64,000 bases of DNA from Faecalibacterium sp. I4-3-84 (GTDB taxonomy: Bacteria; Bacillota; Clostridia; Oscillospirales; Ruminococcaceae), in NCBI RefSeq assembly GCF_023347255.1, contig NZ_CP094466.1, forward strand, positions 2,108,001 to 2,172,000. Direction: 5' to 3'. The number at the start of each line of letters is the position of its first letter. Within the stretch, counting starts at the first letter, position 1. Shown one piece after another: positions 25,316 through 33,734 of this stretch. A program made the position numbers and the translations under genes. Under the pieces are notes generated by a model. It had not been told where the DNA came from. It saw only the letters and a program-made list of their open reading frames with translations, and did no database searches.

Positions 25316-25990
25316 TAAGGACCGTAATGGCTGACGGCATCTTGCTGCTGTCAGCCTGCGGCTGTCGCGCAGCGGATAAAGCGAAAGCTTGCTCGCACGG
25401 CTTGTCGCGTAAGCGACTTCAAATCGGCGGAACACAAAAAATCCTTTAGCGAAGCGACTTGGATTTTTTGTATGGAGCCCAACAGCTTTGGGGTCACTAG
25501 GGGCGAGCAGCCCCTAGTTTGCAACGGCGACGACCGCGGCCAGTGGCCGAAACAGGGAGGAGCTGTTGGGGCAGCGGCCTGCAGGATGCGAGTGCCGCGC
25601 AAGGCACGAAGCAGACGCAGGGAGCCGCAACCCGCCGCCTCCCGCGCCTCGAAAGTAGCAGAGACCTTGCCGCGCTGAACACGCGGCATTTGCTGCGCAA
25701 ACCGGTCTGCGGCTTAAAAGCCCCACTGGGGCTTTCATGCCCTGCGGGCACCGCCGCCCTTTCTGGTTCTCTTTTGGCACGCAAAAGAGAACGTATCCGG
25801 CGGCGATGCCTTTTGCAAAAGGAGCAAAATTTCAGACACGCGACTACGCTCTGCGCGGGAAGCATCTTCCGCAGACAAAAAGAAAAAGCGGTGACTCGTG
25901 CAGGTTGAGTCATCGCTTTTCTTGCCCCTTGCGGGGCAGGCAGGGTAAATGATAAGAAGGTAAATGAAGAAAATAGCAATTTTAAGAACA
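25316..25990. repeat. Palindrome-dense non-coding block
   Basis: About 675 bp with no recognisable gene but packed with short perfect inverted repeats: AAAAAATCC/GGATTTTTT, CTAGGGGC/GCCCCTAG, CGGCCA/TGGCCG, AGCCCC/GGGGCT, TTCTCTTTTG/CAAAAGAGAA and a terminator-like GAAAAAGCG..TGACTC / GAGTCA..CGCTTTTC (about 25882-25921). The several open frames here overlap on both strands and look random. Probably a dispersed extragenic repeat or remnant of a mobile element; may also hold a structured RNA. Confidence 0.5.
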
Positions 25991-26030
25991 AAGGTTTTGT
26001 GCTGAGCGAAGAACCGCTCGTAGAGGTTCA

Positions 26031-26061
26031 TGTATCCAACGTAATGCCTTTGTTGGATACA
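26031..26061. repeat. 10-bp inverted repeat
   Basis: TGTATCCAAC (26031-26040) / GTTGGATACA (26052-26061), loop of 11. Could be an operator or a small hairpin; nothing else is visible in 25991-26249. Confidence 0.45.
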
Positions 26062-26249
26062 ACATACCACTTTTTTGGAAGAATTACAAGCCCTTTTTTC
26101 GATTTTTCACCGATAAACGTGCGAAAAATCGCATTTTTGGAGAAACGCACAAATTCAACGAAAAGTTCCCGGCAAACTGACGAACAAGCATAAAAATGAG
26201 CCGGTGCGGCCCGGAACGGCGGCAAAAAAGACGCAGAATGCGACAGTTC

Positions 26250-26278
26250 TTTACAAGAACCGGTCCGTGTGCTAAGAT
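26250..26278 (+). promoter_or_regulatory. Promoter of the MATE gene
   Basis: TTTACA (26250-26255), 17-bp spacer ending in TGC, TAAGAT (26273-26278): an extended -10 promoter. Confidence 0.6.
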
Positions 26279-26365
26279 GAATACATTCAATGGGAAGTCT
26301 GCCCTGCGAAGGGTGGGCGTATGTGTCCGAGCGGGATGGCCCGGCACGGGGAAAGGAGCATATCA

Positions 26366-27742
26366 ATGGAAAATCAGGCGGTGAGCGGAACAAAAAAGCC
26401 GCTCTTCGGAGGGCGGAAGCCGCTGTTCACACAAAAGGAACTGCTGCTGCTGACCGGCCCGCTGCTGGTGGAGCAGCTGCTGGAAGTGACCGTGGGTATG
26501 GCCGATACCATGATGGTGTCCCGCTGCGGCGAAGCGGCCATTTCCGGTGTCAGCCTTGTGGACATGATCAACAACCTCATCATCGTGCTGTTTGCGGCGC
26601 TGGCCACTGGCGGCGCAGTGGTGGTAAGCCAGTTTTTGGGTGCGCGGGAGCAGAAGGATGCCGATGCAAGCTCTGGCCAGCTGCTTTTGCTCAGCGGCGT
26701 ATTCGGTTTGCTGGTGGGGGCATTCTGTTTTGTTTTTGCAAGGCCGATGATCCGGCTGTTCTACGGTGCCATCGATGCCGATGTGCTGGATGCCAGCGTG
26801 CTGTACCTGCGCATCATCGCCATCAGTTATCCGTTTCTGGCACTGTATAACGGCGGTGCGGCACTGTTCCGCAGCATGGGCAACTCCAAGATCTCCATGC
26901 AGATCAGCTTTTTGATGAACGTGATCAACATTGTGGGCAACGCAGTGTGCATCTTCGGATTTAAAATGGGCGTAGACGGTGTTGCATGGCCCAGCGTGCT
27001 GTCTCGTGTGGTGGCAGCGGCCCTTATCCTGCGCAAGTGCTACCAGAAGGGCAATGCCATCACGGTGCCCAAGACCACCCGGCTGGATGCAAAGATGACA
27101 AAGCGCATTCTGGGCATCGGCATCCCGTCCGCCTTTGAGAACAGCCTGTTCGAGGCCGGACGCATTCTGGTGGTGAGCATGATCTCCACCTTCGGCACAG
27201 TGCAGATCGCAGCAAACGCCGTGGCAAACAATCTGGACGGCATGGGCGTGATCCCCGGCAAGGCCCTCAGCCTTGCCATGATCACGGTGGTGGGCCGCTG
27301 CATCGGTGCGCGGGACGACGAGCAGGCTGTTTATTATACCCGCAAGCTGACGGTGTGGTCTTACATCGCAATGAGTCTTTCCAACGGTGCCATCCTGCTG
27401 TTTTTGCACAAGCTCATCGGCATCTACGCGCTGTCCGGTGAGACGATGGTGCTTTCTGAGCTGCTGGTACGTATCCATGCAGGCTTTGCCATCCTGCTGT
27501 GGACCCTGTCCTTCGTGCTGCCCAACGCCCTGCGTGCAGCCAACGATGTGAAGTTCACCATGATCGTGTCCATCCTGAGCATGGCGGTGTGGCGGCTGGG
27601 CTTCAGCTACCTGCTGTGCGTGCGCATGGGCTGGGGCGCTGTGGGCGTGTGGATCGCAATGATCATTGACTGGGTTTGCCGCGTGACATGCTTTGTGCTC
27701 CGCTTCCGCAGCGGTGTATGGAAAACCAAATATCAGGCATAA
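26366..27742 (+). CDS. MATE-family efflux transporter
   Basis: 458-aa inner-membrane cation-coupled drug/metabolite exporter with 12 predicted helices in two MatE halves. Start ATG 26366 (GAAAGGAG upstream). Typical segments: LLLLTGPLLVEQLLEVTVGMADTMMVS (helix 1 region), ATGGAVVVSQFLGAREQKDA, LYNGGAALFRSMGNSKISM in half one; GIGIPSAFENSLFEAGRI and PGKALSLAMITVVGRCIGA in half two. Substrate unknown. Followed 19 bp later by xth, so probably co-transcribed. Confidence 0.93.
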   Translation: MENQAVSGTKKPLFGGRKPLFTQKELLLLTGPLLVEQLLEVTVGMADTMMVSRCGEAAISGVSLVDMINNLIIVLFAALATGGAVVVSQFLGAREQKDADASSGQLLLLSGVFGLLVGAFCFVFARPMIRLFYGAIDADVLDASVLYLRIIAISYPFLALYNGGAALFRSMGNSKISMQISFLMNVINIVGNAVCIFGFKMGVDGVAWPSVLSRVVAAALILRKCYQKGNAITVPKTTRLDAKMTKRILGIGIPSAFENSLFEAGRILVVSMISTFGTVQIAANAVANNLDGMGVIPGKALSLAMITVVGRCIGARDDEQAVYYTRKLTVWSYIAMSLSNGAILLFLHKLIGIYALSGETMVLSELLVRIHAGFAILLWTLSFVLPNALRAANDVKFTMIVSILSMAVWRLGFSYLLCVRMGWGAVGVWIAMIIDWVCRVTCFVLRFRSGVWKTKYQA

Positions 27743-27761
27743 CATAAAGAGGAGTATACCT

Positions 27762-28514
27762 ATGAAACTGATCAGCTGGAACGTCAACGGCCTGCGCGCC
27801 TGCCTGACCCATGGCTTTGCCGAGAGCTTTGCGGCTCTGGATGCCGATATCTTTTCGGTGCAGGAGACCAAGATGCAGCCCGGTCAGGCGGATTTTGCGC
27901 CGGATGGCTACACCGAGTATACCTATTCTGCCGAGAAGAAGGGCTACTCCGGCACGGCCTGCTGGTGCCGTGAGCAGCCGCTGACCGTGACCGCCGGCAT
28001 CGGCATTGAGCAGCACGACCACGAGGGCCGTGTGCTCACGCTGGAATACCCGGGGTTCTGGCTGGTGAACTGCTATACCCCCAACAGTCAGGACGGGCTG
28101 AAGCGTCTGGACTACCGCATGGAGTGGGAGGATGCCTTCCGTGCCTACCTGCTGGCACTGGACGCAAAAAAGCCGGTGATCCTGTGCGGTGACCTGAATG
28201 TTGCCCATAGGGAGATCGACATCAAGAACGACAAGACCAACCACATGAGCGCAGGCTTTACCGATCAGGAACGCGGCAAAATGACCGAACTGCTGGACGC
28301 AGGCTTTGCCGACAGCTTCCGCGTGCTGCACCCGGACGAGGTGAAGTACAGCTGGTGGAGCTACCGCTTCCACGCCCGCGAGAAGAATGCGGGCTGGCGC
28401 ATCGATTACTTCATCGTGTCCCGCCGCATTGCCGATAAGATCCGCGCGGCGGAGATCCACAACGAGATCTTCGGCTCAGACCACTGCCCGGTGGAGCTGG
28501 ACATTGACCTGTAA
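27762..28514 (+). CDS. xth: Exodeoxyribonuclease III / AP endonuclease
   Basis: 250-aa base-excision-repair nuclease of the EEP superfamily. Motifs: LISWNVNGLRACL (Asn7), FSVQETKMQ (metal-binding Glu), VNCYTPNSQ (Tyr), LCGDLNVAHREID (Asp/Asn), WWSYRFHAREKNAGWRIDYF, and FGSDHCPVELDI (catalytic Asp-His). It cuts DNA 5' of abasic sites. Start ATG 27762 after AAGAGGAG. Full length. Confidence 0.96.
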   Translation: MKLISWNVNGLRACLTHGFAESFAALDADIFSVQETKMQPGQADFAPDGYTEYTYSAEKKGYSGTACWCREQPLTVTAGIGIEQHDHEGRVLTLEYPGFWLVNCYTPNSQDGLKRLDYRMEWEDAFRAYLLALDAKKPVILCGDLNVAHREIDIKNDKTNHMSAGFTDQERGKMTELLDAGFADSFRVLHPDEVKYSWWSYRFHAREKNAGWRIDYFIVSRRIADKIRAAEIHNEIFGSDHCPVELDIDL

Positions 28515-28528
28515 CCTGTAAAAAAATG

Positions 28529-28553
28529 CCTGCTCTCCCGGAAAGAGCAGGAA
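28529..28553 (+). terminator. Hairpin between xth and the export gene
   Basis: CCTGCTCT / AGAGCAGG (28529-28536 / 28544-28551). The bases after it are A-rich, so on the + strand it is a weak terminator at best. Confidence 0.4.
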
Positions 28554-28565
28554 AAAGGAGACTCT

Positions 28566-29051
28566 ATGCTCAAAAGCTATCTGCTGGTATTTTTTGTTTC
28601 CATGGTGCCGCTCATTGAACTGCGCGGAGCCATCCCCATCGGGCTTGGCATGGGCCTGCCCATCCTGCCCACCTATCTGGTGTGCGTGGTGGGCAACATG
28701 ATCCCGGTGCCGTTCATCTATCTGTTTGCACGCAAATTCCTGATCTGGGGCTACCACAAGCCCCTTATCGGGCCAATCTGCAAGTTCTGCATCGTCAAGG
28801 GCGAGAAAGGCGGCCGCGCACTGGAAGCCAAGGCGGGCCGCGGCCTTGTGGTGGCGCTGCTGCTGTTCGTGGGTATCCCGCTGCCGGGCACCGGCGCGTG
28901 GACCGGGACGCTGGCGGGCTCGATCCTGGATATGAAGTTCAAGGACGTGGTCAAGGCCTGCATGGGCGGCGTGCTGCTGGCGGGCATCATCATGGGTCTG
29001 GCCAGCGCGGGCCTGCTGGGTGCGCTGAGCACCCTGTTCTCGGTGGGCTGA
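28566..29051 (+). CDS. Small multidrug-export-like membrane protein (COG2426)
   Basis: 161-aa membrane protein beginning MLKSYLLVFFVSMVPLIELRGAIPIGLGMGLP, with the ELRGAIP motif typical of the COG2426 'small multidrug export' family, and a second repeat-like motif FVGIPLPGTGAWTGTLAG. Four to five helices. These proteins belong to the SNARE-associated/DedA-like group and true function is unclear; the drug-export label is historical. Ribosome site AAAAAGGAG. Confidence 0.8.
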   Translation: MLKSYLLVFFVSMVPLIELRGAIPIGLGMGLPILPTYLVCVVGNMIPVPFIYLFARKFLIWGYHKPLIGPICKFCIVKGEKGGRALEAKAGRGLVVALLLFVGIPLPGTGAWTGTLAGSILDMKFKDVVKACMGGVLLAGIIMGLASAGLLGALSTLFSVG

Positions 29052-29085
29052 GAAAAAAAGACTGCGTTCCGGCAAAGAACAACAA

Positions 29086-29116
29086 TTGACAATGGCATTT
29101 TGCCGCCGAGTATGCT
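29086..29116 (+). promoter_or_regulatory. Probable pepV promoter
   Basis: TTGACA (29086-29091), 19-bp spacer, TATGCT (29111-29116). The spacer is long, so it may be weak or have another -10. A hairpin CCGGC.GC / GC.GCCGG follows in the leader (about 29138-29160). Confidence 0.45.
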
Positions 29117-29180
29117 AAAATAAAAAAGTGTTTTGAAACCGGCGGCGAAAAGCTGCCGGACAGAAAGGAACGATAAGATC

Positions 29181-30569
29181 ATGGATCAGGCACTGAATCA
29201 GAAAATCGACGCATATATTGCGCAAAACAAGGAACAGCTGCTGAAGGATATCGCCGCTCTGGTGGCAGTCAACAGCGTAGAGGGCACCCCGGAAGAGGGT
29301 GCACCCTTCGGCGCAGGCCCCCGTGCAGCGCTGGACAAGACGCTGGAGCTGGCTGCGGGCATGGGCTTTGCCACCCGCAACTGCGAAAACTACATCGGCT
29401 ATGCAGAGCTGGCCGGCAAGGACCCTGAAAAGTATCTGGCGACCATCTGCCATGTGGACGTGGTGCCCGTGGGCAACGGCTGGACGGCCGACCCCTTCAC
29501 CATGCGCATTCAGGACGGCTGGCTGCTGGGCCGCGGCGTTGCCGACGACAAAGGCCCCATGGTGGCTACCCTGTATGCCCTGAAGTTCCTCAAGGAGCAG
29601 GGCTATGAGCTGCGCTACCCCATCCGCGCACTGGCAGGCACCAATGAGGAGACCCACATGCAGGATGTGGACTACTACCTCAAGAACTACCCGGCTCCCG
29701 CTTTCTGCTTTACCCCGGATGCCGAGTTCCCGGTGTGCAACGGCGAGAAGGGCCTGTTCGGTGCCAAGATCGTCAGCCCGGTGTGCAACGGCGTCATCGT
29801 GGAGATCGAGGGCGGCGTGGCAAACAACGCCGTGCCCGACCGTGCAAGCGCGCTGGTCAGGACCGACATCTCTAAGCTGAAGAATGCCCCCAACATCACG
29901 CTGGAACCGGAAGGCGACGGCGTGCGCATCCGCGGCTGGGGCAAGTCCGGCCACGCAGCCATGCCGCAGGGCACCGTGAACGCCATTGGTCTGGTGGTGA
30001 ACTACCTGCTGGACAATGGCCTGTGCAATGAGACCGAGCGCGCCTATCTGGAGGCCGTGCGCAAGCTGCACGCTTCCACCGCCGGTGAGGGTCTGGGCAT
30101 CAACTGCGCCGACGGCCCCTTTGGCCCGCTGACCGTGATCGGCGGCCGCATCTACATGGAAGATGGCCGCATTTTCCAGACCATGGACAGCCGCTTCCCC
30201 ACCTGCACCAACGGCAAAAAGATGACCGAGCAGATCCGTGCCGCACTGGGCGATGGCGCTGAGCTGCGCGATGTGACCGCTGCCGAGCCCTTCTATATTG
30301 AAGCAGACAGCCCTGCCATTCTGGCCTGCATCAACACCTACAACGAAGTGACCGGCGAGAACGCCAAGCCCTTCACCATGGGCGGCGGCACCTATGCCCG
30401 CCACTTCCCCTATGCTGTCAGCTTCGGCCCCGAGCATGTGGACCTGCCGCTGCCGGAATTCGGCGGCCCGATGCACGGTGCAAACGAAGCGGCACCCATC
30501 GACAAGCTGCTGGAAGCCGTGAAGATCTATATCATCGCGCTGCTGCGCCTTGAGGAGATCGACTTCTGA
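29181..30569 (+). CDS. pepV: Sapep-family dipeptidase (PepV-like)
   Basis: 462-aa M20 metallopeptidase cleaving dipeptides and related N-acyl amino acids. Metal ligands: ATICHVDVVPVG (His), LGRGVADDKGPM (bridging Asp), GTNEETHMQD (Glu-Glu), FTPDAEFPV (Asp), and the C-terminal GGTYARHFPYAVSFGP and HGANEAAPID (His). The lid domain lies at about residues 190-340. Start ATG 29181 after CAGAAAGGAA. The stop shares a base with the following DUF3842 start. Confidence 0.93.
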   Translation: MDQALNQKIDAYIAQNKEQLLKDIAALVAVNSVEGTPEEGAPFGAGPRAALDKTLELAAGMGFATRNCENYIGYAELAGKDPEKYLATICHVDVVPVGNGWTADPFTMRIQDGWLLGRGVADDKGPMVATLYALKFLKEQGYELRYPIRALAGTNEETHMQDVDYYLKNYPAPAFCFTPDAEFPVCNGEKGLFGAKIVSPVCNGVIVEIEGGVANNAVPDRASALVRTDISKLKNAPNITLEPEGDGVRIRGWGKSGHAAMPQGTVNAIGLVVNYLLDNGLCNETERAYLEAVRKLHASTAGEGLGINCADGPFGPLTVIGGRIYMEDGRIFQTMDSRFPTCTNGKKMTEQIRAALGDGAELRDVTAAEPFYIEADSPAILACINTYNEVTGENAKPFTMGGGTYARHFPYAVSFGPEHVDLPLPEFGGPMHGANEAAPIDKLLEAVKIYIIALLRLEEIDF

Positions 30570-31012
30570 TGCAGCCAATGAATGTGCTCGTCATCGATGG
30601 GCAGGGCGGGGGCCTTGGCAAACAGCTGGTGGCAGCCCTGAGCACGCAGTGTCCGGAGGCCCGGCTCACTGCGGTGGGCACTAACAGTCTGGCGGCAAAC
30701 GCCATGCGCAAGGCCGGTGCCCCGCGTGCCGCCACCGGCGAGAACGCCGTGGTGGTGAACTGCCGCAGCGCGGAAATCATCGTGGGGCCCATCGGCATCG
30801 TCGTTGCGGATGCACTGCTGGGCGAGATCACGCCCGCCATGGCCACAGCCGTGTGCCAGAGCCATGCGACGCGGGTGCTCATCCCGGTGAACCACTGCGA
30901 AAACTATATCGTGGGTGTGCCGGAGCAGCCCATCAGCGATCTGGTGGCCGCTGCGGTGCAGAAGGTGAAAGCTCTCTGCGCCGGGGAAGGCTGCGGAAAA
31001 AGGGTTTATTGA
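30569..31012 (+). CDS. DUF3842 family protein
   Basis: 147-aa protein with a Rossmann-like start VLVIDGQGGGLGKQLVAAL, then AVGTNSLAANAMRKAGA, ATGENAVVVNCRSAEIIVGPIGIVVADALLGEITPAMA and VLIPVNHCENYIVGV, the family's full conserved pattern. ATG 30569 overlaps the pepV stop by one base; ATG 30578 is an alternative. Function of the family is unknown; Firmicute-specific as far as I recall. Confidence 0.85.
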   Translation: MQPMNVLVIDGQGGGLGKQLVAALSTQCPEARLTAVGTNSLAANAMRKAGAPRAATGENAVVVNCRSAEIIVGPIGIVVADALLGEITPAMATAVCQSHATRVLIPVNHCENYIVGVPEQPISDLVAAAVQKVKALCAGEGCGKRVY

Positions 31013-31013
31013 A

Positions 31014-31050
31014 AATGCCCTCCGCTTGCGCTCTGGGCATCTTCAGCGGA
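31014..31050 (+). repeat. REP-like hairpin, copy 2
   Basis: ATGCCC-TCCGCTTGCGCTCT-GGGCAT then CTTCAGCGGAAAAAT, starting just after the DUF3842 stop. Same layout as copy 1 with a changed but still paired stem. Confidence 0.55.
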
Positions 31051-31068
31051 AAAATATCTTATAATAGA

Positions 31069-31108
31069 GCAACAGCGGACAGCCTGCGGGCTGTCCGCTG
31101 TTGCATTT
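31069..31108 (+). terminator. Terminator after the pepV-DUF3842 operon
   Basis: 16-bp perfect stem GCAACAGCGGACAGCC / GGCTGTCCGCTGTTGC followed by ATTTTC. Confidence 0.9.
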
Positions 31109-31221
31109 TCACGGAAAGGGTCCAAGAGGGAAACTTGATCTGTCTGTGCTTGTTTCCTGCGGAAACAGCCGCACAGCCGGGAAACAGGCCACTTCTTCAT
31201 TGCGCCCGCTCCAGTGAAAAG

Positions 31222-31257
31222 GCAAGTCGGAAAATCCCGCAGGATTTTCCGGCTTGC
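31222..31257 (-). terminator. cysE terminator
   Basis: Minus strand: GCAAGCCGGAAAATCC / GGATTTTCCGACTTGC followed by CTTTTC. Positioned after the REP-like copy 3. Confidence 0.8.
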
Positions 31258-31283
31258 TTCTAAAAAATATAAATTCCTTGAAT

Positions 31284-31311
31284 AATGCCCAGAGCGCAAG
31301 CGGATGGCATT
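31284..31311 (-). repeat. REP-like hairpin, copy 3
   Basis: On the minus strand AATGCCATCCGCTTGCGCTCTGGGCATT lies just after the cysE stop; it is nearly identical to copy 2, so copies 2 and 3 form a long inverted repeat around the two terminators. Confidence 0.6.
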
Positions 31312-31319
31312 CTGAATCG

Positions 31320-31991
31320 TTACGACTTCTGTCGTGCGGCGATCTGCGCTGCCGTGGGCGGGGTGTCGCCCTGCGCAGCGTTTTCCAGCGCGCCGAGGCG
31401 GCGGTCCAGATCGGTCAGGCGCTGGGCTACGATATCCGGCAGATCCTGCTGATCCAGATCGTCCGCCGGGTTCACGGCCTTGTTGTTGATGCGCACCACC
31501 TCGGCGGGCACGCCCACAGCGGTGCAGTTGGCGGGCAGATTGCGCAGCACCACGCTGCCTGCGCCGATGCGGGAGTTGTCCCCGATATACACCGGGCCAA
31601 GGACCTTGGTGCCTGCACCGATCAGCACGTTGTTGCCCAGAGTGGGGTGGCGCTTGCCGGTGTCCTTGCCGGTGCCGCCCAGAGTGACACCGTGGTAGAT
31701 GGTGCAGTTGTCCCCGATCTCGCAGGTCTCACCGAACACGATGCCCATGCCGTGATCGATGAACAGGCATCTGCCGATGGTGGCACCGGGATGGATCTCG
31801 ATGCCGGTGCGGCGGCGGCCATGCTGGCTGACCCACCGGGCCAGAAAGAACCGCTTGTGCTGGTACAGCCAGTGCGCAATGCGGTGATACACCAGAATGT
31901 GAAAGCCCGGATACAGCAAAATGACCTCCAGCACGTTGCGTGCAGCGGGGTCCTTGCGCTGGATGTTCCGCGCGTCCTCCAACAAACCCAT
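31320..31991 (-). CDS. cysE: Serine O-acetyltransferase
   Basis: 223-aa left-handed beta-helix enzyme making O-acetylserine for cysteine synthesis. N-terminal helices, then [62 protein letters not shown] (hexapeptide repeats with catalytic His-Asp), and [29 protein letters not shown]. The C-terminal 50 residues ([34 protein letters not shown]) form a charged helix. Start ATG 31991 with AGAGAGGG upstream. A TATAAT-like box on the minus strand at 32089-32084 may be its promoter. Another inverted repeat CCCTGAAT / ATTCAGGG (about 32143 and 32189) lies further upstream. Confidence 0.95.
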   Translation of the reverse strand: MGLLEDARNIQRKDPAARNVLEVILLYPGFHILVYHRIAHWLYQHKRFFLARWVSQHGRRRTGIEIHPGATIGRCLFIDHGMGIVFGETCEIGDNCTIYHGVTLGGTGKDTGKRHPTLGNNVLIGAGTKVLGPVYIGDNSRIGAGSVVLRNLPANCTAVGVPAEVVRINNKAVNPADDLDQQDLPDIVAQRLTDLDRRLGALENAAQGDTPPTAAQIAARQKS

Positions 31992-32241
31992 GGGAAAACC
32001 CTCTCTTTCCTGATTCCGATGAAGCTGCTCTGAATAAAAATCACGCCTCTGCCATGAAAACAGCCTCTGACTCTTTTGACCATATTATAATAGCACACCC
32101 GGACGGGAATGTACAGCAATATGCTAGGAATTGGCATGACTAACCCTGAATCTGGCGGGGAAAAACTGCTTTTGGGTAGAGTAGCTAAAATTCAGGGAGG
32201 GAAGCGGCAAACCTTTTTGCAACAAAATATATGCGGAAGCA

Positions 32242-32271
32242 TTGACACATTTCGCGCTTCTATGCTAAAAT
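32242..32271 (+). promoter_or_regulatory. pyrC operon promoter
   Basis: TTGACA (32242-32247), 18-bp spacer ending TATGC, TAAAAT (32266-32271). Predicted start about 32278, giving a leader of about 210 nt. Confidence 0.8.
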
Positions 32272-32311
32272 ATTATGAAAAGATTCCAGACTTATAAAAG
32301 GAGACAGCACC

Positions 32312-32401
32312 ATGCAGAAAAGCGCGATGTGCACCAAACTGAACAAGCAGTTCGCATCCGGTTTTGCCGTGGGTTCGTTGTTTCCTTTTTTTGTGGAATG
32401 A
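32312..32401 (+). CDS. pyr leader peptide (29 aa)
   Basis: AAAAGGAG at 32297-32304 precedes ATG 32312. The 29-codon frame reads MQKSAMCTKLNKQFASGFAV then GSLFPFFVE and stops at TGA 32399-32401, directly against a terminator stem that starts at 32403. The last third of the gene is T-rich (TTGTTTCCTTTTTTTG, codons Leu-Phe-Pro-Phe-Phe). This is the layout of the E. coli pyrBI leader: when UTP is scarce, polymerase pauses in the U-tract, the ribosome catches up, covers the stem and prevents termination. There is no PyrR-type binding loop that I can see. Confidence 0.75.
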   Translation: MQKSAMCTKLNKQFASGFAVGSLFPFFVE

Positions 32402-32402
32402 G

Positions 32403-32433
32403 CTTTTCCCTTTGCGGGGAAAAGTTTTTTTTT
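32403..32433 (+). terminator. pyr attenuator terminator
   Basis: CTTTTCCC (32403-32410) / GGGAAAAG (32417-32424), TTTGCG loop, then nine T. Lies between the leader peptide stop and pyrC. Confidence 0.9.
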
Positions 32434-32486
32434 GCCCGTAAGCCGGAAAGCCGAACCAGACAAACGCAAATCAGGAGGGAACTGCG

Positions 32487-33677
32487 ATGCTGCTTGTAAA
32501 TGCTGTGAACACCGAAGGAAGACCGCTTGAGATTTTTGTAAAGGACGGCAGGATCGCTGCTGTAGGTCAGGAGCTGGAGGCACTGGCCGGGGAGAACGAA
32601 ACGGTCATTGATGCCGACGGGCTGACCGTGCTGCCCGCCTTTGTGGACCTGCACTGCCACTGGCGCACCCCGGGCTTTGAGTACAAGGAGGACATCGAGA
32701 CCGGCAGCCGCGCCGCAGCCGCCGGCGGTTACACCTTCGTGAATCTGATGCCCAACACAAAGCCGGTGTGCTCTTCTGCGGCACAGGCGTTCATGGTGGA
32801 GCAGAAGGCTGCCGAAGCAGGTCTGTGCGATGTGAACCAGACCGTCTCCATCACCGAGAACTTTGACGGTGTGAGCATCGACCACCTCAAGACTCTGCCT
32901 GCCGGTGTGAAGTTCATCACCGAGGATGGCCACGGCGTGCAGGACAATGCCACCATGGCAAAGGCTTTCGCTATCTGCACCCAGAAGGACATCACCGTGA
33001 TGAGCCATGCCGAGGATATGGAGATCAGCCCGTGGGACTACCGTCTGGCTGAGGACATCGAGACGGTGCGCAACTGCTGGCTGAGCGAATACTACCAGAC
33101 CAAGCTGCACATGTGCCACGTGTCCACCCGCGGTGCGCTGGATGCCATCCAGATGGCAAAGCTGCGGGGGGCACCCGTCACCTGCGAGGTGACCCCGCAC
33201 CACCTGTGGTTCACCAATGATACCTGCGATTACCGTGTGAACCCGCCCATCCGCACCGCCGACGATGTGCAGGCGCTGGTGGACGGCATCCGCACCGGCA
33301 TCGTGGATGCCATTGCCACCGACCACGCGCCCCACTCCGAAGAGGACAAGCTGAAGGGCATGGCCGGTATGGTGGGCAGCGAGACCGCTTTTGGCGTCTG
33401 CTACACCAAGCTCTGCAAGCAGGAAGGCCTGCCGCTGGAAGTGCTGGTGCACCTGATGAGCACCCGCCCGGCAGAAATTCTGGGCCTTGCCAAGGGTCAG
33501 CTGGAGCCGGGCTACGATGCCGACATGGTGCTGGTAGATCTGGATACCCCCTACACTGTGGACAAGGACAGGCTGCACTCCAGATCTCACAACACCCCGT
33601 TCGACGGTGCCCAGCTGTTTGGTAAGGTCTGTGCCACCATCAAGGGCGGCAAGCTGACTTATCAGGCAGAGGATTGA
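32487..33677 (+). CDS. pyrC: Dihydroorotase
   Basis: 396-aa type I zinc amidohydrolase closing carbamoyl-aspartate to dihydroorotate. Motifs: AFVDLHCHWRTPGFEYKEDI (HxH), NLMPNTKPV, MSHAEDM (His), HMCHVST (His), IATDHAPHSEEDK (catalytic Asp). Ribosome site AGGAGGG before ATG 32487. First gene of the attenuated pyr unit; pyrF follows after 57 bp. Confidence 0.96.
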   Translation: MLLVNAVNTEGRPLEIFVKDGRIAAVGQELEALAGENETVIDADGLTVLPAFVDLHCHWRTPGFEYKEDIETGSRAAAAGGYTFVNLMPNTKPVCSSAAQAFMVEQKAAEAGLCDVNQTVSITENFDGVSIDHLKTLPAGVKFITEDGHGVQDNATMAKAFAICTQKDITVMSHAEDMEISPWDYRLAEDIETVRNCWLSEYYQTKLHMCHVSTRGALDAIQMAKLRGAPVTCEVTPHHLWFTNDTCDYRVNPPIRTADDVQALVDGIRTGIVDAIATDHAPHSEEDKLKGMAGMVGSETAFGVCYTKLCKQEGLPLEVLVHLMSTRPAEILGLAKGQLEPGYDADMVLVDLDTPYTVDKDRLHSRSHNTPFDGAQLFGKVCATIKGGKLTYQAED

Positions 33678-33734
33678 AAAAACAATACTATATAAGATAA
33701 GAATCGATAAGAGAGCAAACAGGAGGAACCCACA

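Noticed and set aside
25351-25991. Frames of 112-164 aa on both strands in the palindrome-rich block
   Set aside because: Overlapping frames with no ribosome sites, biased composition and no recognisable family.
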